Shown: positions 14,491-22,799 of the stretch, one piece after another
Layout of the letters: each line of letters begins with the position of its first letter
Position numbering within the stretch: position 1 is the first letter of the stretch
DNA from: Acidobacteriota bacterium
GTDB lineage: Bacteria; Acidobacteriota; Blastocatellia; Pyrinomonadales; Pyrinomonadaceae
Assembly: GCA_024640445.1 (NCBI GenBank)
Contig: JAHEEZ010000011.1
Span: 1 to 26,848 of the forward strand
Reading direction: 5' to 3'
Length of the DNA: 26,848 nt
The notes under the pieces: generated by a model
The model's database searches: none
Seen by the model: only the letters and a program-made list of their open reading frames with translations
What the model was told of the DNA's origin: nothing
Position numbers and translations under genes: made by a program

Positions 14491-15597
14491 ATGAATGAAA
14501 ACCCTGAAATCGAAGAGGAATCTGTAAAACGGCATCATTGCGGAGACTGCGGTGCGGACATGGTGTTCGATCCAAAGTACGGAACGCTGGCATGTCCGTA
14601 TTGCGGCGGCACGAAAGAGATCGAAAGCCGCCCAGGTGAGATAGCTGAACGCGATTTTGAAAAGTTTCTCCGTCCCGAATCTGAACGCCTTCAGCCTCTT
14701 GCGAAAGATGCCATGCAGGTCACCTGCGACAGCTGCGGTGCGACCGTCACCTTCATACCTCCCGAGACAGCAACCACGTGTGAGTTCTGCGCGGCCAAGA
14801 TCGTCGCTCAACCCCGTTCCGCCGACCCGCTCGTCGCACCCGAAGGGGTGCTTCCTTTTACCGTGGCGAACAATGATGCTTCGAAATCGCTGGGTGTCTG
14901 GACGAGATCCAGGTGGTTTGCTCCAAATAAACTGAAGACGATGGCGCGCCAGGAAAAGGCGGCGAGCATATACATTCCGTACTGGACCTTTGACGCCGAT
15001 ACGGACACCGCCTACACCGGAAGCAGGGGCGACAACTATTACGAGACAGAGCACTTCACCGACTCGCAGGGTAAACAGCAGAGCCGTCAGGTGACGAAGA
15101 TCCGTTGGTCCGGCACTTCCGGAGACGTCTCGCGGCACTTTGACGATGTTCCGGTGCCGGCTTCAACGTCCGTGCTTCCAAAATATCTCGACCGCCTCCG
15201 GTGGGATTTCGAAAACCTGGCTTCCTACGATCCCGCATATCTTTCGGGACATAGGGCACAAACGTACCAGGTCACGCTTGAATCGGGCTTCGAGGCTTTC
15301 AAGACAATTGCCGAAGGCGTGATCGACAGAGACGTTCGGGTGGATATAGGCGGCGACCATCAGCAGGTCACTTCGACAGACACCGAATACTCAGCAGTGA
15401 CCTTCAAGCACATTCTGGTGCCCGTCTACGCCGGCGCTTACCGCTTTAACAACAAGGTCTTTCAGATAATAATCAACGGAAGGACAGGCGAGGTTTTCGG
15501 GGAGCGGCCGTACAGCGCGGTCAAGATCGGCTGTCTTGTGATCGCGATCCTTTTCGTCCTGATGGTATTCGCCATCATTTACGGATTGACCAAGTGA
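14491..15597 (+). CDS. Double zinc-ribbon protein with C-terminal membrane helix
   Basis: A 368-residue protein. Two zinc ribbons are at the N terminus: C17/C20 with C35/C38 (GDCGADM...CPYCGG), and C79/C82 with C97/C100 (CDSCGATV...CEFCAAK). The middle ~230 residues form a beta-rich domain with many Trp/Tyr (YIPYWTFDADT, RWDFENL, HILVPVYAGAYRFNNKVFQIIINGRTGEV). The last ~24 residues are one hydrophobic helix followed by a short basic end, so the protein is tail-anchored with the ribbons in the cytoplasm. Homologs in public annotation are often mislabelled as a primosomal helicase because of the ribbons; no helicase motif is present. Function unknown. It is on the same strand 64 bp after the CrtC-like gene. 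Confidence 0.8.
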   Translation: MNENPEIEEESVKRHHCGDCGADMVFDPKYGTLACPYCGGTKEIESRPGEIAERDFEKFLRPESERLQPLAKDAMQVTCDSCGATVTFIPPETATTCEFCAAKIVAQPRSADPLVAPEGVLPFTVANNDASKSLGVWTRSRWFAPNKLKTMARQEKAASIYIPYWTFDADTDTAYTGSRGDNYYETEHFTDSQGKQQSRQVTKIRWSGTSGDVSRHFDDVPVPASTSVLPKYLDRLRWDFENLASYDPAYLSGHRAQTYQVTLESGFEAFKTIAEGVIDRDVRVDIGGDHQQVTSTDTEYSAVTFKHILVPVYAGAYRFNNKVFQIIINGRTGEVFGERPYSAVKIGCLVIAILFVLMVFAIIYGLTK

Positions 15598-15603
15598 CCT
15601 CGA

Positions 15604-16311
15604 TCATTCGAAGTTCCGGACCCATACCGGCAGTTCTGAGAGATCTTTGATCCGGTCGAATTCCTTTCCTTCCAAATCGCTTTCTTCTACCCGTTCGTGA
15701 AACCACTCCGTTTCGTAGGGCACGTATACGGCTCGGCCGCCGATCTCGACGACCGGGAGAATGTCCGAGCGAAGCGAGTTCCCCACCATCACGAAACCTG
15801 ATAAATCAATGGAGTGGCGTTTCGCGATCTTCTGATAGACGGAAACGGTCTTCTCGGATACGATCTCAACCTCTTCGAAATACTCACCAAGCCCCGATCT
15901 CGATATCTTCGCTTCCTGGTCAAATAGGTCTCCTTTGGTAATGACCATCAGCTTGTACTTCCCGGAAAGTTCGGCGACCGCTTCCGGAGCGCCTTTTAGG
16001 ATCTCGATCGGCGAAGTGAGCATATCCCGCGCGAATCCTATGATCTCCCGGATCTCTGTCCCCGTGATCCTCCCTTCCGTTAGCTCCACGGCAGTTTCGA
16101 TCATCGAAAGCGTGAATCCTTTCACGCCATAACCGAAGTGCCTGATGTTACGCGACTCAGTGGCGTCCAGACGCTCTTCGATCCAGTCCGGGTCGTGATA
16201 CCTGGCAAGCAAATGCTTGTATCTGTCCTTTGCGCCTATGAAGATCCGCTCGTTGTGCCAGAGCGTATCGTCAGCGTCAAAGGCGATTGTACCGATCTTG
16301 GCGTAAGTCAT
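15604..16311 (-). CDS. HAD-superfamily hydrolase (YjjG/nucleotidase-like)
   Basis: A 235-residue cytoplasmic phosphatase of the haloacid dehalogenase superfamily. Motif I is DADDTLW, with nucleophile D12 and acid/base D14. Motif II is VITKG (T125), and motif III is K154 near EKTVSVY. Motif IV is GNSLRSDI with D183, slightly changed from the usual GDxxxND. A helical cap lies between residues ~20 and 105. Substrates of this group are small phosphates such as nucleotides or sugar phosphates. ATG 16311 is chosen because the chain then begins one strand before motif I; the TTG 30 bases upstream is less likely. No Shine-Dalgarno is visible. It converges with the ribbon gene 6 bp away. Confidence 0.85.
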   Translation of the reverse strand: MTYAKIGTIAFDADDTLWHNERIFIGAKDRYKHLLARYHDPDWIEERLDATESRNIRHFGYGVKGFTLSMIETAVELTEGRITGTEIREIIGFARDMLTSPIEILKGAPEAVAELSGKYKLMVITKGDLFDQEAKISRSGLGEYFEEVEIVSEKTVSVYQKIAKRHSIDLSGFVMVGNSLRSDILPVVEIGGRAVYVPYETEWFHERVEESDLEGKEFDRIKDLSELPVWVRNFE

Positions 16312-16383
16312 TGCGATCACTGCGCTGCGCCGGAACAGCACCTCCCACGTAGAAAAAAAGCTTGTCGGCCTACCCGCCTTGTA

Positions 16384-16392
16384 TGGTAGAAT
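16384..16392 (+). promoter_or_regulatory. Extended -10 promoter for the 67-residue CxxC gene
   Basis: TGG-TAGAAT (16384-16392) is an extended -10. TTGTCG at 16362 is 19 bp upstream and a poor partner. The start would be near 16399. Confidence 0.45.
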
Positions 16393-16433
16393 GGGGCTTC
16401 ATCCAAGCAGAAGTCCTGAGAGGTATTGAAAAT

Positions 16434-16637
16434 ATGAAGTGTTGGCATTGTAACAGCGACCTCGACATTAATTACCAGGCCGCCGACTATTCATTCAAGT
16501 TCTACCATTGTTCATTTTGCGACAAATGGTATGAAATGCGAAAAGAGAAGACCCGGGCGAACAGTGCCGTCCCGATGAAATTCTCGGAACTCAATGCGCC
16601 GCCTGAAGTGCCGGCAGCAGCACAATCTGTCCACTAG
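16434..16637 (+). CDS. Small CxxC zinc-ribbon protein
   Basis: A 67-residue protein with one ribbon: CWHCNSDLD...FYHCSFCDKWYEMR (C3, C6, C25, C28), and a charged, unstructured C terminus. It is probably a small zinc-binding protein of unknown role. ATG 16434 follows GAGAGG at 16418-16423, 10 nt upstream. A longer frame starting with TTG at 16362 would precede the predicted promoter and is rejected. A perfect bidirectional terminator follows. Confidence 0.75.
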   Translation: MKCWHCNSDLDINYQAADYSFKFYHCSFCDKWYEMRKEKTRANSAVPMKFSELNAPPEVPAAAQSVH

Positions 16638-16656
16638 ACGAAGAACAATACAAATC

Positions 16657-16691
16657 AAAAAGGTCAAACCGATATTCGGTTTGACCTTTTT
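16657..16691. terminator. Bidirectional rho-independent terminator shared by the CxxC gene and acnA
   Basis: A perfect 15-bp inverted repeat, AAAAAGGTCAAACCG (16657-16671) with CGGTTTGACCTTTTT (16677-16691), with a 5-nt loop. A run of T/A ends both arms, so it can act on either strand between the convergent genes. Confidence 0.85.
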
Positions 16692-16710
16692 GCATTTGGA
16701 CCGGTCTTTT

Positions 16711-19584
16711 CTATTCGGCGATAAGCTGGCGGAGCACATATTGAAGTATGCCTCCGTGCCGGTAGTAGTCCGCTTCGATCGGGGTGTCGATGCGAAGCGT
16801 GACAGTCGTTTCCGCGGCCGAACCGTCCATCCTGTGGATAGTCATCTTCACGTCCTGGAGGGGCTTCACGTCGCCCTCTTCGAGGCCGGTAAGATCTATC
16901 TTCTCGGTGCCGTCGATCCCAAGCGCATCTACGTTCTCCCCTTCTTTGAATTGAAGGGGAAGGACACCCATTCCGATCAGATTCGATCTGTGAATCCGCT
17001 CGAAACTCTTCGCAACGACTGCCTTGACGCCCATAAGGAGCGTGCCCTTCGCCGCCCAGTCTCGCGAACTACCCGTGCCGTATTCCGCGCCGGCGAGTAT
17101 AACCAGAGGAGTTCCCTCTTCGGTGTACCGCATCGCAGCATCGTAGATGGTCATCTCGTCACCGGAAGGTTGATGGAGCGTGAATCCGCCCTCCTTAGGG
17201 GTGACCATTCGGTTCTTGATGCGGACGTTGGCGAAAGTTCCCCGCAGCATCACCCGGTCGTTTCCGCGTCGTGAGCCATATGAATTGAAATCGTTCGGCT
17301 CAACACCTTTTGACTGAAGGTACAGCCCGGCAGGTGAATCGGGCTTAATAGCCCCGGCAGGCGAGATATGATCGGTCGTAACCGAATCGCCAAAGACCGC
17401 CAGGGGCCTGGCGCCGGAGATGTCTTCGAATGCGCCCGATTCCATATCGAAGCCATTAAAATAAGGCGGTTCCTGGATATACGTCGATGTGTCGTCCCAC
17501 TCGTAGACCCTTCCGGGCGTCGAGGGAATGTCGTTCCAAAGAGGGTTCTTACCGGCAAAATCACGGTAAAGTTCCCTGTACACTTCCGGTTCGAACGCGG
17601 AATGCATTTCGGTCCGGATCTCTTCCAGCGTAGGCCATACGTCCCTCAGATAGACATCGTTCCCGTCCCTGTCCTTCGAGATCGGTTCCGTTGAAAGGTC
17701 CTTCGTGACCGTACCGGCGAGTGCAAACGCCACTACGAGCGGCGGCGACATAAGAAAGTTCGCCTTTATGTTCTGGTGCACTCGCGCTTCGAAGTTCCTG
17801 TTGCCGGACAGGACCGATGCAGCAACGATGTCGTGATCGACAACCGCGGTTTCGATCGCCGTTTGGAGCGGGCCGCTATTTCCAATACAGGTCGTGCATC
17901 CGTATCCCACCAGGTCAAAGCCGATCTCGTCCAGATACTCTTGCAGCCCCGTCTTTTCAAGGTACTCGGTTACTACCCTAGAACCGGGAGCAAGAGATGT
18001 CTTCACGTACGGCGGGACCCTCATCCCTTTCTCGACAGCCTTCTTCGCGAGCAGCCCCGCAGCGAGCATTACGCTCGGGTTCGATGTGTTCGTACATGAA
18101 GTTATGGCTGCGATGAGGACCGAACCGTGACCGATCTCTGCCTTGCTTTGCGTTCCCGTCCCTTCATCCTTTGCGTCGATCACGTCAGGTGTCGGGCGGT
18201 TTACCACCATCTCGGTTTCCGAGGTCACGCTGGTCGCTGCCGCCGACTGGCCGTCAATGACCGGAAGCGGTATCGAACCGCCATCCTGCGCTCCGCCTCC
18301 GCTCACGGTTCCAACGCCGCCGTTCAGGGCGACCTCATAGGCTTTTGAAAAGTCTCCTCCGTCTCTCCCGAATCCGCCTTCCTGCACCGGCCTTGTAAAG
18401 AGGCTTCCGAATTCGGATTTGAACGCATCGAGATCTATCCTGTCCTGAGGCCGTTTGGGACCCGCGACCGCCGGCTTTATGGTGCCGAGGTCCAGTTCTA
18501 TGACTTGCGTGTAATCAACCTCCCCCGCTTTCGGTATCCCGAACATTCCCTGGGCCTTGAAGTAGTTCGCTATCGTCTCGATATGCTCCGGATCGCGGCC
18601 CGTCGCCCTGAAGTAGTCGAGTGTCTTCTCGTCGACGCCGAAGAAACCCATCGTAGCGCCGTATTCCGGCGACATATTCGCGATCGTGGCGCGGTCGGTG
18701 GCAGGAAGGCTTGCAGTTCCATCGCCGAAGAACTCAACGAATTTTCCGACAACCTTCGCCTCCCGCAGGATCTGTGTAACCCTGAGCACAAGGTCGGTCG
18801 CCGTCGCTCCTTCAGGCAGTTCGCCGACGAGATTGACGCCGACGACGTCGGGAGTAAGTATGTAGACGGGTTGACCCAGCATAGCGGCCTCCGCTTCGAT
18901 GCCTCCAACGCCCCAGCCGACGATCCCCAGGCCGTTGATCATCGTCGTGTGCGAATCCGTTCCCACAAGAGTGTCGGGATAATAGACGCCATCCTTCTCA
19001 AACACGCCTTTCGCGAGATATTCAAGGTTAACCTGATGGACGATGCCGATGCCGGGAGGCACGACGCGGAATCCGTTGAACGCCTGCATTCCCCATTTCA
19101 AAAAGCGATACCGCTGTTCATTCCTCTCAAACTCCTTCTCCATGTTCCGCTGGTACGCATTTTCGCTTCCCGCGTAGTCGACCTGTACGGAATGGTCGAT
19201 CACAAGATCCACCGGGACCAGAGGCTCCACCACGTTCACATCCTTGTCCATTCTGGCGACTGCCGAACGCATTGCCGCAAGGTCCACCAAAAGCGGGACG
19301 CCCGTAAAGTCCTGAAGAATAACGCGCGCCACTACGAACGGAACCTCATCTGAGCGCGCAGCGTTCGCGGACCATCCGGCGAGGGCTTCTACATCGTCCT
19401 GTCCTATCTTCTTTCCTTCGTCGAAATTTCGGAGCACGGATTCGAGAACGATGCGAATCGATATCGGAAGCCTTGAGATCCTCCCCACGCCTGCTTCCTC
19501 AAGCTTCGGCAGCGAGTAGAACGAGGCTTCCTCGCCCGAGCCCGTCGTGAACGTCTGTCTTGTATTTAAGAGATTGTGCGACAT
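16711..19584 (-). CDS. acnA: Aconitate hydratase A
   Basis: A 957-residue cytoplasmic [4Fe-4S] enzyme of the AcnA/IRP1 type that isomerises citrate to isocitrate in the TCA cycle. Cluster cysteines are C497 (SCTNTS), C563 and C566 (GCTTCIGN), and GTDSHTTM (208-215) is the active-site block. Domain 4 contains LAGAEYGTGSSRDWAAKG. It is about 66 residues longer than E. coli AcnA. The first cluster Cys is 62 positions later than in E. coli while the C497-C563 spacing is the same, so nearly all extra length lies before C497. A Gly/Asp/Thr-rich stretch at ~400-480 is the obvious place. Mycobacterial AcnA carries a comparable insertion. AAGGAA lies upstream of the start. It is monocistronic. Confidence 0.95.
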   Translation of the reverse strand: MSHNLLNTRQTFTTGSGEEASFYSLPKLEEAGVGRISRLPISIRIVLESVLRNFDEGKKIGQDDVEALAGWSANAARSDEVPFVVARVILQDFTGVPLLVDLAAMRSAVARMDKDVNVVEPLVPVDLVIDHSVQVDYAGSENAYQRNMEKEFERNEQRYRFLKWGMQAFNGFRVVPPGIGIVHQVNLEYLAKGVFEKDGVYYPDTLVGTDSHTTMINGLGIVGWGVGGIEAEAAMLGQPVYILTPDVVGVNLVGELPEGATATDLVLRVTQILREAKVVGKFVEFFGDGTASLPATDRATIANMSPEYGATMGFFGVDEKTLDYFRATGRDPEHIETIANYFKAQGMFGIPKAGEVDYTQVIELDLGTIKPAVAGPKRPQDRIDLDAFKSEFGSLFTRPVQEGGFGRDGGDFSKAYEVALNGGVGTVSGGGAQDGGSIPLPVIDGQSAAATSVTSETEMVVNRPTPDVIDAKDEGTGTQSKAEIGHGSVLIAAITSCTNTSNPSVMLAAGLLAKKAVEKGMRVPPYVKTSLAPGSRVVTEYLEKTGLQEYLDEIGFDLVGYGCTTCIGNSGPLQTAIETAVVDHDIVAASVLSGNRNFEARVHQNIKANFLMSPPLVVAFALAGTVTKDLSTEPISKDRDGNDVYLRDVWPTLEEIRTEMHSAFEPEVYRELYRDFAGKNPLWNDIPSTPGRVYEWDDTSTYIQEPPYFNGFDMESGAFEDISGARPLAVFGDSVTTDHISPAGAIKPDSPAGLYLQSKGVEPNDFNSYGSRRGNDRVMLRGTFANVRIKNRMVTPKEGGFTLHQPSGDEMTIYDAAMRYTEEGTPLVILAGAEYGTGSSRDWAAKGTLLMGVKAVVAKSFERIHRSNLIGMGVLPLQFKEGENVDALGIDGTEKIDLTGLEEGDVKPLQDVKMTIHRMDGSAAETTVTLRIDTPIEADYYRHGGILQYVLRQLIAE

Positions 19585-19648
19585 AGATGTCAGATTCCTT
19601 GGTTTTGATCAACCGAAAAGTAATAAAAGAACGTGTTTGTATGCTGTA

Positions 19649-19677
19649 AGTGTATGGGGCTAAATGACAAAACTCAA
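19649..19677 (-). promoter_or_regulatory. Candidate acnA promoter
   Basis: On the minus strand TTGAGT (19677-19672) and TACACT (19654-19649) are 17 bp apart. The start would be near 19642, giving a leader of ~58 nt. The rest of the 19585-19897 divergent gap is AT-rich with no gene. TATAGA at 19718 is a weak plus-strand -10 for the transporter, without a -35. Confidence 0.5.
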
Positions 19678-19897
19678 GCAAAAGCACTTTTGATGAGTTT
19701 TTTTCAGATACGCTTAATATAGATTCGATCAGCTAATATTTCGAGGGTCCCGGATCGATCCCGGCCGATGATCGATATGAGACGCTTTCCCGTTTGAATA
19801 CAAAGGCTTTTGGCCCCCGTCCTTTGCGTTCAAAGTGCATTCAAACTACAATCCCCTTTCGGATTAATGACGATGAAAGACGAAGGCGGTTTATGTA

Positions 19898-21205
19898 ATG
19901 GCAGGAAGAGGATTTTCGATCCGAAAATATCTGTCCGTGGTCACGCGCTTTCCCGAGCGCATACGCCGAAGTCTGTCCGGTTACCGATTTTATGCCTACC
20001 TTGCGATTCTGGGTCCGGGGATCATTGCCGCTAACGCCGGAAATGAGGCGAGCGGTATCGCAACCTATTCAAGTGTCGGTGCGGGATATGGATATACCCT
20101 GCTGTGGGTATTCGTCCCGATGCTTCTCAGCCTTATCGTCGTGCAAGAAATGTGCGTACGTATGGGTCTTGTAACGGGTCAGGGTCTCGCTGATCTTATC
20201 CGTGAACGATTCGGTGTAAGGCTGACCGCACTTGTGATGCTCGCGCTGCTGATAGCCAACACCGGGGTTATCGTTTCACAATTCGTGGGTATCGCGCAGG
20301 CGTCAGAGCTTATTGGCGTTCCCCGCTACTTTTCCATACCGCTCGCCTCAGCGATCATCTGGTGGCTTGTCGTCAAAGGCACTCAAAAACGGATCGAACA
20401 GGTATTTTTGCTCATTTCACTTGTCTTTCTTTGTTATATCTTTTCAGCGATCATGGCCGGACCCGACTGGTCCCGAGTCGGGTCCGAGATGATAACGCCG
20501 GGATTCCGGACCGACACCGCATATCTATTCATGGTGATGGCATTGATCGGCACGACGATAACCCCGTTTATGCAGTTCTTCGTGCAGTCAGCCGCCGTTG
20601 AGAAGGGGCTTGACGAAGATGACCTTTCACTTGCCAGGGTCGATGTGGTCGCCGGCAATACGTTCGCGGTCATCATCGGCGCATTTATCGTGATCTCAAC
20701 CGCCGCGACCCTCCATGTACGCGGCATCTTGACCATAGATTCCGCTGCCACGGCGGCTGAAGCGCTGGCCCCGGTAGTGGGAATATACGCGAAGTATTTG
20801 CTCGCATTTGGCCTGTTCGGCGCCTCTTTGCTTGCCATGGGCGTGCTGCCTCTCGCCACCGCTTATTCGGTCAGCGAAGCCCTCGGCTTTGAGAAAGGCC
20901 TTTCTAGGACTTTCCGCGAAGCTCCGATCTTTCTTGGGGTATTCACGGCGCTGATCCTTATCGGGGCGTTCGTCGCGATGATCCCGGGCATTCCTCAGAT
21001 AAGGCTCCTTGTATTCACGCAGGCAGTGAACGGGCTTCTGCTGCCTGTAATTTTGGTCACCGTCGTAACGCTATCGTCGAGCAGGGAGATAATGGGCGAA
21101 TACCGAAACGGATTAGTCTTCAGGACGTTCGCCTGGATCATCACCGTCACCGTTTCGGGCCTCTCTTTGTTGTTGCTTGCGGGCACTTTTGCTGATATTT
21201 TCTAA
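19898..21205 (+). CDS. Atypical NRAMP/MntH-family divalent-metal transporter
   Basis: A 435-residue integral membrane protein with about 11 helices in the LeuT-fold NRAMP arrangement. The first conserved helix reads GPGIIAANAGNEASG (39-53). The usual DPGN metal-binding motif is NAGN (46-49), so the canonical Asp is Asn. The sixth-helix block ALIGTTITPFMQFFVQS (215-231) replaces the usual MPHN: Thr222 stands where the selective Met is normally found. Standard members import Mn2+ or Fe2+ with protons. Loss of both ligands argues for another ion (for example Mg2+) or a different coupling mode. ATG 19898 gives a ~32-residue basic lead. The channel gene starts 9 nt after the stop, so they form an operon. 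Confidence 0.8.
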   Translation: MAGRGFSIRKYLSVVTRFPERIRRSLSGYRFYAYLAILGPGIIAANAGNEASGIATYSSVGAGYGYTLLWVFVPMLLSLIVVQEMCVRMGLVTGQGLADLIRERFGVRLTALVMLALLIANTGVIVSQFVGIAQASELIGVPRYFSIPLASAIIWWLVVKGTQKRIEQVFLLISLVFLCYIFSAIMAGPDWSRVGSEMITPGFRTDTAYLFMVMALIGTTITPFMQFFVQSAAVEKGLDEDDLSLARVDVVAGNTFAVIIGAFIVISTAATLHVRGILTIDSAATAAEALAPVVGIYAKYLLAFGLFGASLLAMGVLPLATAYSVSEALGFEKGLSRTFREAPIFLGVFTALILIGAFVAMIPGIPQIRLLVFTQAVNGLLLPVILVTVVTLSSSREIMGEYRNGLVFRTFAWIITVTVSGLSLLLLAGTFADIF

Positions 21206-21214
21206 CACCTCCAT

Positions 21215-22744
21215 ATGGCACCCAGCGAACTAAGAAGAAAACTCGTATTCCTGTTTACGATCATCGGCATCGTGACGCTGATCCTGATCATTCTTCCGTT
21301 CATCGAAGGATGGCTTCTCCAGAACATCTATTCTCAGTTCAATCTCCAGGTTCAACCGGACGATTCGATCGTCAAGGTTCTTCCAAATGGGAAGTACGGG
21401 CCTCCGGGTCAACTTTCCCAGACCCTCCTGGGCCTTTTGGTGAACCTCATCAAGATCATCAAGATCATTCTCCTTTTGGCGATCGTGATCGCCTGCGTAC
21501 GGGTGGTCGTGAACCTGATCTTCGGAACCGCGCTCAGGAACAGTGCGCAAAATGAGATCGCTTCGCTTCTGAAGACCATAGTCTCGGTCATCATCTACAT
21601 AGTCGCTTTTTTCATCATTTTTCAGACCCAGTATCCCAACATCCCATTGGCGCCGCTGTTCACAGGATCGACCATCCTCGGAATCGTCGTCGGTCTCGCA
21701 CTGCAGGACACTCTAGGGAATTTGTTTTCGGGTGTCGCGATCCAGGCGGACCAGTCCTTCCAGGTTGGCGATACGGTGATAATCGGCGACAGGGGCTTTG
21801 GCGAGGTGGAAAGTGTCTCCTGGAGGGGCGTGAAGATACGGACCTACCAGAACAAGCTGCTCGTAATAAGTAACAGCGTTATCGGAAAGGAGATCATCGA
21901 GATAGCGCCCAGGGATAACCTGAACGCAAGGATAGTCAGGTTCAACACGATCTATTCGAATTCTCCCGCAAAAGTCATCCAGACGGTCCGTGAAGTGGTC
22001 CGCCAGGTGGAAAATGTCTCTCCAAAGAGAAGGCCAAAGGTACGGATATGGAACCTTGGAGACAATGGCATCGACTGGGAAGTGAAGTATTGGGTCATGG
22101 ACTATCGCCGTTTTAACGACACCGACGCCAGGATCCGGGAACGGATTTGGTACGCATTCCAGCGTGAGGGCCTGGACTTCGCTTATCCCACCCGAACCAT
22201 TTACACCGCAAACCAGACTGATGAGGCAGACGGTTTTGTCGAAACGGCGGACGAGATCTGCGAGAGAATAATCAATGTATCGATCTTTGCGCCTCTTTCG
22301 ACCGAAGAAACTCAGAAGATCGCGAGAAACTGCCGGGTCCGCGTGTTCGCCCAGGAAGAACCGATCATCCGAAAAGGTCAAAAGGGCCAATCGATGTTCA
22401 TAATCCACAGGGGTTCTGTCAATGTGCAGATCGAAGAAGGGGGCGAGGTGAAGACGATAAACCACCTTTCCGTCGGAGATTTCTTCGGCGAAATGAGCCT
22501 CTTTACGGGAGAGCCAAGAACCGCGGACGTAGTAGCGGACGCGGAAACAAAGGTGATCGAGATCCAGCCGAACATCTTGAAGCCAATCCTCGAAGAAAAT
22601 CCGGAACTGGCCCGAATAATTTCCGAGATCATCGAAGAACGACGGGAATTGCTGGTCGAAGAGGATGATGAGGAAGGCTCTGCCGCCGATCCGGACTCGA
22701 AGAGCGTCCTTCGCTCGATCCGCAGTTTCTTCGGACTCAAATAA
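21215..22744 (+). CDS. MscS-type channel with C-terminal cyclic-nucleotide-binding domain
   Basis: A 509-residue membrane protein. Helices lie at about 10-30, 74-104 and 118-137, with the pore-lining MscS helix at ~148-177 (GIVVGLALQDTLGNLFSGVAI). The beta-domain begins VGDTVIIGDRGFGEVESVSWRGVKIRT. From ~355 to 465 a cyclic-nucleotide-binding domain follows, with phosphate-binding cassette FFGEMSLFTGEPRT (423-436) holding the expected Gly-Glu and Pro-Arg-Thr. The C-terminal ~35 residues are acidic then basic. This is the bCNG architecture: MscS-superfamily channels gated by, or tuned by, cyclic nucleotides, several of which have lost mechanosensitivity. It shares a transcript with the NRAMP-type gene. 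Ion and nucleotide specificity are unknown. Confidence 0.9.
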   Translation: MAPSELRRKLVFLFTIIGIVTLILIILPFIEGWLLQNIYSQFNLQVQPDDSIVKVLPNGKYGPPGQLSQTLLGLLVNLIKIIKIILLLAIVIACVRVVVNLIFGTALRNSAQNEIASLLKTIVSVIIYIVAFFIIFQTQYPNIPLAPLFTGSTILGIVVGLALQDTLGNLFSGVAIQADQSFQVGDTVIIGDRGFGEVESVSWRGVKIRTYQNKLLVISNSVIGKEIIEIAPRDNLNARIVRFNTIYSNSPAKVIQTVREVVRQVENVSPKRRPKVRIWNLGDNGIDWEVKYWVMDYRRFNDTDARIRERIWYAFQREGLDFAYPTRTIYTANQTDEADGFVETADEICERIINVSIFAPLSTEETQKIARNCRVRVFAQEEPIIRKGQKGQSMFIIHRGSVNVQIEEGGEVKTINHLSVGDFFGEMSLFTGEPRTADVVADAETKVIEIQPNILKPILEENPELARIISEIIEERRELLVEEDDEEGSAADPDSKSVLRSIRSFFGLK

Positions 22745-22748
22745 GAAA

Positions 22749-22784
22749 ACCCGCGGCCTTGAACTGGCCGCGGGTCTTCCTTCC
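22749..22784 (+). terminator. Rho-independent terminator after the channel gene
   Basis: ACCCGCGGCC (22749-22758) pairs perfectly with GGCCGCGGGT (22766-22775) around a 7-nt loop and is followed by CTTCCTTCC, a weak T-tract. It lies between convergent genes. Confidence 0.65.
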
Positions 22785-22799
22785 TGAGAAAGAACTTCC

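Noticed and set aside
14491..15597. Primosomal helicase (PriA-like) label for the double zinc-ribbon protein
   Set aside because: No Walker or helicase motifs are present; only the ribbons are similar.
18505..19353. 282-residue plus-strand frame inside acnA
   Set aside because: Antisense shadow of conserved aconitase sequence.
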